From the NCBI GenBank assembly GCA_025996895.1, contig BNTW01000021.1, forward strand, positions 1-38,309: 38,309 nt of DNA. Direction: 5' to 3'. Below, piece after piece: positions 25,416-34,277 of this stretch; position 1 is the first letter of the stretch, and each line of letters begins with the position of its first letter. Both the position numbers and the translations under genes were made by a program. The stretch is from Bacteroidia bacterium. GTDB taxonomy: Bacteria; Bacteroidota; Bacteroidia; Bacteroidales; Azobacteroidaceae. Under the pieces are notes generated by a model, which was not told the DNA's origin, did no database searches, and saw nothing but the letters and a program-made list of their open reading frames with translations.

Positions 25416-26402
25416 TTAAATATTTTTTTGTTTTACTATCACATACACAATTACCGGTGCGCCCAGCAAAGGAGTTACCGCATTCAACGGCAATAAATGA
25501 TTTCCTAACGGAATGAGTGTTAGCAGGTTGCAGAAAAGAGCGACCGCCGAGCCTAACAACAGTGTAGCGGGCAATAGCAGGCGTTGATTGGACGTTTTCA
25601 GCAGCATGCGGGCAATATGGGGGGTAGCCAAGCCGATAAAACTGACCGGCCCGCAAAAAGCGGTTACAACCGCCGTCAGAAAACCGGTGATGATCAAAAT
25701 AAAAATGCGCGTCCGCCGAATGGGAATACCCAAATTGGCTGCATAATTTTCGCCCAACAGCAGGACATTCAAGGGTTTAATCAATAAAACAGCAGCAATC
25801 AAACCCACCGAAAGTGTAATACTATATAAAGGTAGCTGTTTCAGCGATACGCCGGAGAAACTGCCCAACCCCCACAACACATACGACCGGATATTTTCGG
25901 ACGAAGCCAGCGCATTCAGTATCGAAATGCCCGACGAAGCCAAATAACCAACCATCATTCCGACAATCAGTACCAATACGTTACTTTTTATTTTTGTGGA
26001 GAAATACAAAATAAGCAACAAAACCGTCAGCGCACCGGCAAAAGCGGCCGAAAGGGTGGAAAAAATGCCGCCGGAATACAGCATCACAAAGGCAACGCCT
26101 AAATTCGCGCCGCTGCTGATACCCAGTATACTTGGGCCGGCTAAGGGATTTTGAAACAGTGTTTGCAACATCAACCCGCTCACAGCCAACGCACTACCGG
26201 CCAGCAAAGCCGTCACCGCTTGCGGAAGACGCGATTGCAAAATGATATTCACCCAAGAAGAATTTTCGACCGGTTTACCTAATAAAATATCCATTATCGT
26301 TGAGACAGGAATGGATACCGGGCCGAAAAAGAGACTGCTCAAAAACAGCACAAGTATTAAGCCGGCAATACCTTGTATATATACCCGCGCCTGTCTTGAC
26401 AT
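25416..26402 (-). CDS. FecCD-family iron/cobalamin ABC transporter permease
   Basis: This is a 328-residue inner-membrane protein with about nine to ten hydrophobic helices. Family landmarks are SRLPQAVTALLAGSALAVSG (about 58-77), LFQNPLAGPSILGISSGA, and the C-terminal CGPVSFIGLATPHIAR, which contacts the ATPase. BtuC/FhuB-type permeases import siderophores, heme or cobalamin with a binding protein and an ATPase, but neither partner is in the window. It starts 2 bases after the DUF4293 stop and so is attached to the bamD-rpoZ operon. Substrate cannot be inferred. Confidence 0.93.
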   Translation of the reverse strand: MSRQARVYIQGIAGLILVLFLSSLFFGPVSIPVSTIMDILLGKPVENSSWVNIILQSRLPQAVTALLAGSALAVSGLMLQTLFQNPLAGPSILGISSGANLGVAFVMLYSGGIFSTLSAAFAGALTVLLLILYFSTKIKSNVLVLIVGMMVGYLASSGISILNALASSENIRSYVLWGLGSFSGVSLKQLPLYSITLSVGLIAAVLLIKPLNVLLLGENYAANLGIPIRRTRIFILIITGFLTAVVTAFCGPVSFIGLATPHIARMLLKTSNQRLLLPATLLLGSAVALFCNLLTLIPLGNHLLPLNAVTPLLGAPVIVYVIVKQKNI

Positions 26403-26404
26403 GG

Positions 26405-26806
26405 CTATCTCAAACGGTCTAACGACCGCACTAATTTTTCATCTTTTTGAATGGCACGAATGGCCAGAAGTACGAAAATAACCGTCACCAGCGGAATAAG
26501 CACCGGCAGTTTCCATACAACATCATTTCCGCCGGGATATTGAACAAGCAGATACAGCGAAATATAGAAGAAAGCCAGCAAAAGCAATATACCGTAACAG
26601 CATTTGATTTGCAACGGCCTTTTCTTATACAGAAATATTGCCGTAATCGCTAAAATAAGGATTAATCCAAGTTCGATATCCAAGAGGTAATTACTGCTGT
26701 TTATCTCTACTATGGCTGTTACGATTGCCGTATCCGGAATAAAAAAGAAAATAGCGATTACTAAAGCCGTCAGCAACAACCAAATGGTTTGAACTCGCTG
26801 TATCAT
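26405..26806 (-). CDS. DUF4293 family membrane protein
   Basis: The 133-residue protein has four hydrophobic helices (about 8-25, 44-60, 68-88, 98-117) and a charged tail. The opening MIQRVQT is typical of DUF4293, a Bacteroidetes family of unknown function that usually follows rpoZ. Its ATG overlaps the rpoZ stop (ATGA), indicating translational coupling. Confidence 0.82.
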   Translation of the reverse strand: MIQRVQTIWLLLTALVIAIFFFIPDTAIVTAIVEINSSNYLLDIELGLILILAITAIFLYKKRPLQIKCCYGILLLLAFFYISLYLLVQYPGGNDVVWKLPVLIPLVTVIFVLLAIRAIQKDEKLVRSLDRLR

Positions 26807-27144
26807 AATTCTTCCAATTTGTCTTTTTCTTTCGCCGGATTGCGGTAATACACTTCTCCATCGACGTATTCCTGTGTAGCAATCAAAGTCGGCTTCGGAA
26901 GCCGTTCAAAATAGCGGGAAATTTCGATTTGTTCGCGGTTTTCAAACACTTCGTCCAAACTGTCGGTATAAGAAGAAAATTCCTGCAATTTGCGTTCCAA
27001 CTCTTGTTTGACTTCGACCGATATTTCATTGGCGCGCTTGCCGATAATCCGTACGGTTTCATAAACATTTCCGGTTTCTTCCGAAAGGCTCATCATATCG
27101 CGCGTAATCGTGTTCAACGGTGCAGTTGTTTTTTTGTAGTCCAT
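26803..27144 (-). CDS. rpoZ: RNA polymerase omega subunit, Bacteroidetes type
   Basis: This 113-residue protein matches the Bacteroidetes RpoZ/Rpb6-like family. The N-terminal TITRDMMSLSEETGNVYETVRIIGKRA region (given for orientation, about 13-39) holds the segment that clamps the beta' C-terminus. The C-terminal PTLIATQEYVDGEVYYRNP stretch follows. Omega aids core polymerase assembly. It lies 12 bases after bamD and overlaps DUF4293, the usual order for this phylum. Confidence 0.88.
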   Translation of the reverse strand: MDYKKTTAPLNTITRDMMSLSEETGNVYETVRIIGKRANEISVEVKQELERKLQEFSSYTDSLDEVFENREQIEISRYFERLPKPTLIATQEYVDGEVYYRNPAKEKDKLEEL

Positions 27145-27156
27145 AAATTTATTTCG

Positions 27157-27978
27157 TTAATCGTTTAATCTTTTATCAATGTTATCATACAATTTCTGAA
27201 TTTCCTTCAGGTATTTGCCCTGCGGATAATCGTTTTTATACGAAAAATATTCATCTACCACATCGCGGTAGCGAAATTCTTTTTTCTCATCCACACTCTT
27301 TATTGCCATTTCGTACTTCGATTTAAAAACATAGTACATAAAATCTTCGCGATACTTCGAGAACGGAAACGTGCGCATGGCGTTTTGTGCAGTAATCACG
27401 CACGACAAATAGTTTCCTCCGGGGAAAGTATACACCAAGTAATCGCCCAAGTTATAATACAGACGGACAGCCATTAATTCCTTCAATGCCAATTTTTCCT
27501 GCAACTCAAACAAAGCCGACTGCGCAACTTCTTTCCGGTTGCTCTGGGGATAATATTCTAAAAAATCCTGAAACTGTTGCATCGCTTTGTAGGTGTCGGA
27601 TTGGTCTAAACGTGGGTCGGGCGACTCCAAGTACAGGCCGTAAGCCGAATAAAAACGCGCATCTTCGGCATGTTCTCCACGCGTATAAGCTGTATAATAA
27701 CTCTTAAAATATTCCGCCGCTGTCGTATAATCTTTCAACGCATACTGCGATTGTGCCAGCAGATATATCGACTCTTCTCCGTAGGCCGTTCCGCGCAACA
27801 GAGGCACAACTTCTTCCAGTAAAGTGGCCGACCGGTTGTATTTTCCTTCGTTAAAATACTTTTTTGCTGCTTCGTATTTAACGAGGGCATCGGTGCTTTT
27901 TAATATTTTATTGTATTCTCCGCACGAAGCCGACAACAAGACGATTAAAAAGAAAAAACAAGCCTGTTTTAATTTCAT
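27157..27978 (-). CDS. bamD: Outer membrane assembly lipoprotein BamD
   Basis: This is a 273-residue lipoprotein of the BAM complex that inserts beta-barrel proteins. The signal peptide MKLKQACFFFLIVLLSASC ends in a lipobox with the lipid Cys at residue 19. TPR-like helical repeats follow (YEAAKKYFNEGKYNRSATLL, YQ/YALKDYTTAAEYF, MQQFQDFLEYYPQS). The start at 27978 is preferred to one seven codons upstream, which would overlap the -7 element at 27997-28004 and spoil the signal peptide. It is first in the bamD-rpoZ-DUF4293-fecCD unit. Confidence 0.9.
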   Translation of the reverse strand: MKLKQACFFFLIVLLSASCGEYNKILKSTDALVKYEAAKKYFNEGKYNRSATLLEEVVPLLRGTAYGEESIYLLAQSQYALKDYTTAAEYFKSYYTAYTRGEHAEDARFYSAYGLYLESPDPRLDQSDTYKAMQQFQDFLEYYPQSNRKEVAQSALFELQEKLALKELMAVRLYYNLGDYLVYTFPGGNYLSCVITAQNAMRTFPFSKYREDFMYYVFKSKYEMAIKSVDEKKEFRYRDVVDEYFSYKNDYPQGKYLKEIQKLYDNIDKRLND

Positions 27979-27996
27979 GAAACTCAAATTTGGACA

Positions 27997-28004
27997 CAAA
28001 AGTA
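27997..28004 (-). promoter_or_regulatory. -7 promoter element TACTTTTG of bamD
   Basis: A TAnnTTTG match read leftward, 18 bases before the ATG at 27978. It excludes the longer start. Confidence 0.6.
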
Positions 28005-28067
28005 GTCAATCCCTTTGAATTTGAAAAGTATTTAATCATTTTTTAGTGATAAACGGATATTTTCATG

Positions 28068-28075
28068 TATTTTTG
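28068..28075 (+). promoter_or_regulatory. -7 promoter element TATTTTTG of the apgM-like gene
   Basis: A TAnnTTTG match 19 bases before the ATG at 28095. A possible upstream ATG at 28065 overlaps it and is rejected. Confidence 0.65.
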
Positions 28076-28094
28076 CAGGCACAACAGGCAATTT

Positions 28095-29303
28095 ATGAAA
28101 TATATTATTATACTTGGCGATGGCATGGCCGACGAGCGAATTCTCGAATTGGGAAACCGTACGCCATTGCAGGCGGCTCACACGCCCTATATGGATAGCT
28201 TGGCCCGGCAGGGACGCACCGGCCGGCTTCACACCATTCCCGAAGGTATGCACCCTGGAAGCGAAGTTGCCAATCTGGCTGTTTTGGGCTATGATGTAAA
28301 AAAAGTGCTGGAAGGGCGAGGCTCACTCGAAGCGGCCAGCATGGGTATCGATGTTGCTGAAAATGAAATGGTTATGCGTTGTAATCTGATTTGTATCGAA
28401 GGTGGAAAGATTAAAAACCATTCGGCCGGCCATATCTCCAGCGAGGAAGCGCGTGTTTTAATCGATTATTTAAATGAAAAACTGGAAACGGACGTTATTC
28501 GTTTTTATTCGGGCGTTTCGTATCGTCATATTTTGAAGTTGAAAGACGGAAATAAACACCTGATTTGCACGCCTCCGCATGATGTTCCCGGAACGGATTT
28601 TACTTCCGTATTAATTCGTCCGGAAATTCCGGAAGCCCAAATGACTGCTGATTTATTGAATCAACTGATTTTTTGGTCGCAGGATTTATTGAAAGACCAC
28701 CCGGTAAATCTTCGGCGGAAAGCGGAAGGGAAAGATCCGGCCAACAGCATTTGGCCTTGGTCGCCGGGATATAAACCGCAAATGAAAAAATTGGCGGAAA
28801 TTTATCCGGTTAAAAGCGGGGCAGTGATTTCGGCGGTCGATTTAATAAAAGGAATGGGTGTATATGCCGGTTTGGAAAATATCAAGGTGAAAGGGGCAAC
28901 CGGTTTGTACGACACGAATTACGAAGGAAAAGCAGAAGCAGCTTTACGTGCGTTGAAAGAAAAAGATTTTGTCTATCTGCACGTCGAAGCTAGCGACGAA
29001 GCCGGACATGAAGGCGACTATGCACTGAAAATCAAGACGATAGAGAATTTAGACCGGCGGATTGTGAAACCGGTTTTGGAAGAAACCGCCCGCTGGGACG
29101 AGCCGGTAACGATTGCGCTGTTGCCCGACCACCCGACGCCCTGCCGGATTAAAACGCATTCCGCCGACCCGGTGCCGTTTGTGATTTACAAACCCGGTGC
29201 GACGCCCGACTCCGTGCAGGAATATGATGAATTTTCCGTCGAAAACGGCTACTACGGTTTATTAACGAATGACGAATTTATCAAAGCAGTTATGAACTCA
29301 TAA
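28095..29303 (+). CDS. ApgM-like phosphoglycerate mutase, possibly a homoserine kinase
   Basis: This 402-residue member of the alkaline-phosphatase superfamily has the metal site GDGMAD near its N-terminus. The phospho-acceptor Ser lies in HPGSEVANLAVLGYD, and the metal-binding segments are VHVEASDEAGHEGD-like (about 300-312) and LLPDHPTPC. It would be annotated as cofactor-independent phosphoglycerate mutase. However, it is directly followed by thrC, and apgM-like proteins beside threonine genes have been proposed to supply the homoserine kinase step in Bacteroidetes. No thrB or thrA is in the window. Its last codons form part of a period-7 repeat that runs into the thrC start. Confidence 0.85.
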   Translation: MKYIIILGDGMADERILELGNRTPLQAAHTPYMDSLARQGRTGRLHTIPEGMHPGSEVANLAVLGYDVKKVLEGRGSLEAASMGIDVAENEMVMRCNLICIEGGKIKNHSAGHISSEEARVLIDYLNEKLETDVIRFYSGVSYRHILKLKDGNKHLICTPPHDVPGTDFTSVLIRPEIPEAQMTADLLNQLIFWSQDLLKDHPVNLRRKAEGKDPANSIWPWSPGYKPQMKKLAEIYPVKSGAVISAVDLIKGMGVYAGLENIKVKGATGLYDTNYEGKAEAALRALKEKDFVYLHVEASDEAGHEGDYALKIKTIENLDRRIVKPVLEETARWDEPVTIALLPDHPTPCRIKTHSADPVPFVIYKPGATPDSVQEYDEFSVENGYYGLLTNDEFIKAVMNS

Positions 29304-29331
29304 TTCATAACTCATAATTCATAACTCAAAT
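29297..29331. repeat. Period-7 tandem repeat YTCATAA at the apgM stop
   Basis: CTCATAA, TTCATAA, CTCATAA, TTCATAA and CTCAAAT follow in register. The first unit contains the apgM stop codon and the last contains the first two bases of the thrC ATG. Stops occur in all three frames. Confidence 0.9.
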
Positions 29332-30661
29332 GGACTATTACAGCACGAACAAACAAACACCTTTGGCCGGCTTGCAGGAAGCGGTCGTCAAAGGATTGGC
29401 GGCCGATAAAGGACTTTTCATGCCCGAACGCATTCCGGTTTTGCCGGATACGTTTTTTGAGCAAATCGACCGGCTTTCTTTTCATGAAATCGCTTGCGAA
29501 GTGGCGCACGCTTTCTTCGGCGAAGACATCGAGCCGGAAATTTTAAGTCAAATTGTCCGCGATACGCTGAATTTTGATACGCCGGTTGTCGAAGTGTCGG
29601 AAAATATTTACGCTTTAGAATTGTTTCATGGGCCGACATTAGCCTTTAAGGATGTTGGTGCACGGTTTATGGCGCGTGTGCTGGGGTATTTTATCCGAAA
29701 ACAGGGACTGAAAGAAGTCAATGTATTGGTCGCTACTTCGGGTGATACCGGAAGCGCGGTCGCCAACGGATTTTTGGGCGTTGAAGGCATTCACGTCTAT
29801 GTTTTGTATCCCAAAGGCAAAGTCAGCACCATTCAGGAAAGCCAATTTACCACGCTAGGGAAAAATATTACTGCCTTGGAAATCGACGGCACGTTCGACG
29901 ACTGCCAGGCTTTGGTGAAATCCGCATTTATGGATAAGGCGTTGAACGAGAAGATGTTGCTTACATCTGCCAATTCCATTAATGTGGCTCGATTTCTACC
30001 GCAATCATTCTATTATTTTCATGCTTATGCGCAGTTGTTGCGAAAAAATGAATATTTGCGCCGGAACAACGAAGTCGTTTTTTGCGTTCCGAGTGGAAAT
30101 TTCGGAAACCTCACCGCCGGACTGATTGCGCAACAAATGGGACTGCCGGTTAAACGGTTTATAGCGGCAAACAATAAAAACGATATTTTCCTGCAATATT
30201 TGCTGACCGGACAATACAATCCGCGTCCGTCGGTGCAAACGCTGGCGAACGCGATGGACGTGGGCGACCCCAGCAATTTTGTCCGCATTTTGGATTTGTA
30301 TCACCACAATCACGAAACGATTACGCAAATTATTTCAGGTTTCAGTTGCGACGACGATACCATTCGGGAAACAGTCAAAACCTGTTACGAATTAACCGGC
30401 TACTTGCTTGACCCGCACGGTGCTTGCGGTTATCTCGCTCTCTTGCGCAGTTTGCAACCCAACGAAACCGGCGTGTTTCTGGAAACGGCGCACCCCGCCA
30501 AATTCAAAGACACTATTGACCGGATTATTGGAAAAAGCATCGAAATTCCCGAAAAACTACAGGTGTTTATGAAGGGGAAAAAACAAAGCATTGAATTAAG
30601 CAACGATTTCCAACAATTCAAAGATTTTATACTTTTGCATAAAAAAATTCAATATAAATAG
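29330..30661 (+). CDS. thrC: Threonine synthase
   Basis: This PLP enzyme has 443 residues and converts O-phosphohomoserine to threonine. The PLP Lys is K107 in GPTLAFKDVGARF. Also present are VATSGDTGSAVANGF (phosphate cup), the SANSINVARFLPQ segment, and FCVPSGNFGNLTAGL. Length and the N-terminal YYSTN...GLAADKGLFMP region fit the long bacterial/yeast type. It follows the apgM-like gene after 26 bases of repeat and precedes porP by 3 bases. The threonine pair may therefore be transcribed into the type IX operon. Confidence 0.95.
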   Translation: MDYYSTNKQTPLAGLQEAVVKGLAADKGLFMPERIPVLPDTFFEQIDRLSFHEIACEVAHAFFGEDIEPEILSQIVRDTLNFDTPVVEVSENIYALELFHGPTLAFKDVGARFMARVLGYFIRKQGLKEVNVLVATSGDTGSAVANGFLGVEGIHVYVLYPKGKVSTIQESQFTTLGKNITALEIDGTFDDCQALVKSAFMDKALNEKMLLTSANSINVARFLPQSFYYFHAYAQLLRKNEYLRRNNEVVFCVPSGNFGNLTAGLIAQQMGLPVKRFIAANNKNDIFLQYLLTGQYNPRPSVQTLANAMDVGDPSNFVRILDLYHHNHETITQIISGFSCDDDTIRETVKTCYELTGYLLDPHGACGYLALLRSLQPNETGVFLETAHPAKFKDTIDRIIGKSIEIPEKLQVFMKGKKQSIELSNDFQQFKDFILLHKKIQYK

Positions 30662-30664
30662 AAT

Positions 30665-31690
30665 ATGAAAAAAAGCGCATTCATACTGCTAATTTTCTTT
30701 GTATCAAATGTTCCGAAATTATTGGCGCAGTTTGACAGCCAGATTAGCAACTATTGGGCGGCGACAAATTACTATAATCCGGGCTATGCGGGACAATCCG
30801 GTAAATTGGAATTGACCGGACTTTACCGTATGCAATGGCTCGGCATCGAACACGCGCCGAAAACCGGCATTGTGTTGGGAGAAATGCCGCTCAAACTGTT
30901 TGAAAGAGAACATGGCGTCGGCGTTTCGATGTATAACGACGGTATAGGACTGTTTAAAACCACCGTTATTTCGGGACAATATGCCTACAAAATGAAACTG
31001 TTCGGCGGTAGTCTGGGTATCGGCATTCAGGGCGGATACATCAGTGAATCGTTTGACGGTACGAAAGTTGAAATTCCAAAGGACGACGAATATCACAATC
31101 CGACCGACGAGGCCATTCCGACGACGCTCGTTTCGGGAACTTCCATCGACGGCGCGGTGGGAATTTATTACAATCATAAAAAAGGATATGCCGGACTTTC
31201 GGTTACGCACATCACTTCGCCCGCGTTGAATTTGACGGAAAACGTCGTTCTCGAAATTCCCCGTACGTATTATTTTACGGCCGGATACAATATACCGCTG
31301 AGCAATCCGTTATTAGAATTACAGCCGTCCGTTTTGGTGAAGACGATCGAATTGAGTTCGTGGCACATCGAAGGCGATTCACTGGTGGCGACCACCCAGG
31401 CTAACACGCTGAAAGGCATGTTGAAACAAACCCAAATTGACGTTTCGCTGCGATTGGTTTATAGTAAAACCTTTTGGGGAGGAATTTCATGGCGGAAAGG
31501 GGAGTCGGTCATCGTTATGCTGGGCAGTAAATTGAAAATGTTTGAAATCGGTTATGCTTATGATATACCGTTGTTTTCCAACCTGTTGCAGGAAACTTCG
31601 GGCAGTCATGAGCTATTTGTAAAATACGCCCTCGACCTGAATACGAAAAAGGGCAAAAAAGGGAAACATAAAAGCGTGAGAATATTATGA
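30665..31690 (+). CDS. porP: Type IX secretion outer-membrane protein PorP/SprF
   Basis: This 341-residue protein has a signal peptide (residues about 1-21, cleavage LLA-QF). The PorP/SprF opening is QISNYWAATNYYNPGYAGQSG, given for orientation (about 26-46), followed by alternating amphipathic strands of a 14-strand FadL-like barrel. It is first of the five type IX genes, in the same order as in Porphyromonas. Its TGA overlaps the gldK ATG (31687-31690). The C-terminal tail is Lys-rich (KKGKKGKHK), on the periplasmic side by analogy. Confidence 0.9.
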   Translation: MKKSAFILLIFFVSNVPKLLAQFDSQISNYWAATNYYNPGYAGQSGKLELTGLYRMQWLGIEHAPKTGIVLGEMPLKLFEREHGVGVSMYNDGIGLFKTTVISGQYAYKMKLFGGSLGIGIQGGYISESFDGTKVEIPKDDEYHNPTDEAIPTTLVSGTSIDGAVGIYYNHKKGYAGLSVTHITSPALNLTENVVLEIPRTYYFTAGYNIPLSNPLLELQPSVLVKTIELSSWHIEGDSLVATTQANTLKGMLKQTQIDVSLRLVYSKTFWGGISWRKGESVIVMLGSKLKMFEIGYAYDIPLFSNLLQETSGSHELFVKYALDLNTKKGKKGKHKSVRIL

Positions 31691-33126
31691 TAGTATCACA
31701 CAAAAAGTTGATTTTTATAGGAATGGCGGTCGTTCTTTTCACTGCTTGCGGACGTTCGTTTTCCGGCGACGGCGGAGAACTTACAGGTGTGAGTGCGACG
31801 GCCTGGAGTGAGCCCAATCCGCATGGAATGGTATTGATCAAACGCGGTTCTTTTGAAATGGGGCCATCCCAAAACGACACGGTTTGGGGCCTGTATCAAA
31901 ACCGCAAGGGTGTTTCTATTGATAATTTCTGGATGGACGAAACGGAAATCACCAACGCTAAATACCGGCAATTCGTCTATTGGGTGCGTGACTCCATTAT
32001 TCGCGAACGGCTTTACGATCCGGCTTACGGCGGTAACGAACTGTATAAAATAGAGGAAGATAAAGACGGAAATCCTTACGATCCGCCTATTTTGGATTGG
32101 CGCAGGCCGATTCCAACCGAACGGAGAGCCAACGAAGACGAGCTTCGAGCCATTCAAAGCGTGGAGTGGACGAATCCGGTTACCGGCGAAATAAAGTTAG
32201 ATCCCGGGCAAATGATTTATAAATATTCGTTTTTCGATGCGGCTCAGGCGGCTTTGCGGCGCAACCGGTTAGATCCGGAACGTCGTGTGTATAATACAGA
32301 CATTACGGTTGATCCCAACGAAGTGGTTGTCATTTCAAAAGATACGGCCTACTACGATGAAGAGGGGCGTATCATCCGCGAAACACTCACTCGTCCGCTG
32401 TCAAGCCTCTACGATTTTCTGAATACATACATTGTCAATATATATCCCGACGAATCGGTTTGGGTAAATGATTTCAATAATGCGTACAACGAGCCGTATA
32501 TGCGCCTGTATTTCAATCACCCGGCCTACAACGATTATCCGGTAGTGGGCGTTTCGTGGGATCAGGCTAATGCGTTCTGTGCATGGCGTACCGAATATCT
32601 GAAAAAATCGTTAGACAATACTAATCGCAACACGATTGAACGGTATCGTCTGCCGACCGAAGCGGAATTTGAATACGCTGCCCGAAGCGGAAAATCAGAA
32701 AATGTTTATCCGTGGCGTCAAGACACTCCGGTGGGCGACAAAGGCTGCTTCTTGGGCAACTTCAAACCGGGCGAAGGCAATTATACGGAAGACAAGCATC
32801 TGATTACGGCGCGTGTGGCTTCATTTTCGCCCAACGAATTTGGTTTGTATGATATGGCGGGCAATGTGGCCGAATGGACTTCGACGAGTTTTCTGGAGTC
32901 CGGTCCGGAAATTATGAACGACATCAATCCGGAATATTCGTACAATGCGGCAAAAACCGACCCCTATGCCATGAAGAAAAAAACGGTGCGTGGCGGCTCG
33001 TGGAAAGATGTGGCACATTTTATCCGTTCCGATGTTCGCTCCTATGAATATCAGAACGAACAACATTCTTACATTGGTTTTCGCTGTGTACGGACGCAAA
33101 CAGGATTTTCAAAAGGAAAGAAATAA
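31687..33126 (+). CDS. gldK: Type IX secretion ring lipoprotein GldK/PorK
   Basis: The lipoprotein has 479 residues with lipid Cys in the box FTAC at about residue 21. It has the formylglycine-generating-enzyme-like (FGE-sulfatase) fold: MVLIKRGSFEMG, WMDETEITNAKYRQF, YRLPTEAEFEYAARSG, FGLYDMAGNVAEWT, VRGGSWKD, and YIGFRCV. No export signal follows the Cys, so it stays facing the periplasm. There it forms the 50-nm ring with GldN under the outer membrane. Length fits PorK of Porphyromonas. The stop codon is the first TAA of a period-7 repeat. Confidence 0.95.
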   Translation: MIVSHKKLIFIGMAVVLFTACGRSFSGDGGELTGVSATAWSEPNPHGMVLIKRGSFEMGPSQNDTVWGLYQNRKGVSIDNFWMDETEITNAKYRQFVYWVRDSIIRERLYDPAYGGNELYKIEEDKDGNPYDPPILDWRRPIPTERRANEDELRAIQSVEWTNPVTGEIKLDPGQMIYKYSFFDAAQAALRRNRLDPERRVYNTDITVDPNEVVVISKDTAYYDEEGRIIRETLTRPLSSLYDFLNTYIVNIYPDESVWVNDFNNAYNEPYMRLYFNHPAYNDYPVVGVSWDQANAFCAWRTEYLKKSLDNTNRNTIERYRLPTEAEFEYAARSGKSENVYPWRQDTPVGDKGCFLGNFKPGEGNYTEDKHLITARVASFSPNEFGLYDMAGNVAEWTSTSFLESGPEIMNDINPEYSYNAAKTDPYAMKKKTVRGGSWKDVAHFIRSDVRSYEYQNEQHSYIGFRCVRTQTGFSKGKK

Positions 33127-33158
33127 TTCGTAATTCGTAATTTTTAATTCGTAATAAA
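33124..33158. repeat. Period-7 tandem repeat TAATTCG at the gldK stop
   Basis: TAATTCG, TAATTCG, TAATTTT, TAATTCG, TAATAAA run in register. The first TAA is the gldK stop. The array fills nearly the whole gldK-gldL gap. Confidence 0.9.
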
Positions 33159-33165
33159 AACAGAT

Positions 33166-34251
33166 ATGGGCTTTAAAAGAAGGTATCAAAACTTTATCGA
33201 CAAATTTTTGTCGGGAGAGCAAGGAAGAGTATTTTTTCAGGTCTTTTATAATGTCGGTGCGGCGATTGTAATTATCGGTGCGTTGGCAAAATTAAGTCAC
33301 TGGCCGCATAATTTGGGCAATATATTACTGACGGTAGGATTGGTCACGGAATTTTTCGTGTTCCTGATTTCGGCGTTCGACCACCCGGCGAAGGAATATT
33401 CGTGGGACCGGGTTTTTCCGGTGCTGGACACGAATGACGAAGAAGACCGTCCGGCTTTCGGCAACGGTGGCGGTGTTTCCGGTGCTGGTGGTGTTATCAT
33501 TGGTGGTAACGGAAAAGGCTCGGCAGAAAGTGGAGTAGTCGCCGGCGGAAAAGGCAGTGGTGGTGCAGTCATTATCGGTGGTGTCAATTTCGGGGGTGGT
33601 CAATCGGCCGTAGAAAACATAACACCGGGACAAGTGCAACAATCGTTCGGTATTCCCAACGCAGTCAATATTTCGGAAGAAGATACCAACGCGCTGACCG
33701 CAAGTATCAAGAAAATGGCATCGGCTGCCGACCAATTATCCAAAATGGCGGAAATGACGGAAGCCACGCAACAATATCTTGACCAACTGTCATCTATGTC
33801 GGAAGACATGAAGCGATTCAGTTCCGTCACCAATAATTTGACGGATGTTTCCGATATTTTGTTAGGCTCGTACAAGAGCATTACGGACAATTCGGATGGG
33901 ATCAATCAGTCGTCGCGCGGTTACGTCCAACAAATGGAAGCCCTTAATCGCAACATTCAGGGATTGAACACGATTTACGAAATACAGTTGAAGAGTATCA
34001 GTTCGCAAATCGACGCTATTGAGCGGATCAATTCGGGCTTAATGCGGATTAAAGACCTGTACGAAGGCTCGATAGTCGACAGTTCCGTTTTTCGAAGCGA
34101 AACGGAAAAAATGGCACAACAATTGCACGCGCTCAACGGCGTCTATAACCGCTTGTTGAACGCCATGACGATGAATATGTACGGTGCAGGTAGTAATCCC
34201 GGTTTTGGCAATATCAACCCTAATCCGTATAATCCGCTAACAAATTCGTAA
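33166..34251 (+). CDS. gldL: Type IX secretion motor protein GldL/PorL
   Basis: GldL is the inner-membrane proton-driven stator ring around GldM. Of the 361 residues, TM1 is about 22-43 and TM2 about 52-71. Glu62 in TM2 (TEFFVF) is the candidate for the conserved proton-coupling Glu. The cytoplasmic C-terminal part (150-340) is largely helical. Residues 99-145 are an unusual Gly-rich segment (repeats of GG, VIIGG, GGKG). It makes the protein longer than the roughly 215 residues of Flavobacterium GldL or 309 of Porphyromonas PorL. Its last two codons and stop belong to a period-7 repeat. Confidence 0.93.
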   Translation: MGFKRRYQNFIDKFLSGEQGRVFFQVFYNVGAAIVIIGALAKLSHWPHNLGNILLTVGLVTEFFVFLISAFDHPAKEYSWDRVFPVLDTNDEEDRPAFGNGGGVSGAGGVIIGGNGKGSAESGVVAGGKGSGGAVIIGGVNFGGGQSAVENITPGQVQQSFGIPNAVNISEEDTNALTASIKKMASAADQLSKMAEMTEATQQYLDQLSSMSEDMKRFSSVTNNLTDVSDILLGSYKSITDNSDGINQSSRGYVQQMEALNRNIQGLNTIYEIQLKSISSQIDAIERINSGLMRIKDLYEGSIVDSSVFRSETEKMAQQLHALNGVYNRLLNAMTMNMYGAGSNPGFGNINPNPYNPLTNS

Positions 34252-34269
34252 TTTGTAATTCGTAATTTT
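34242..34269. repeat. Period-7 tandem repeat at the gldL stop
   Basis: AAATTCG, TAATTTG, TAATTCG, TAATTTT run in register. The TAA opening the second unit is the gldL stop codon. Confidence 0.9.
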
Positions 34270-34277
34270 AAGAATAT

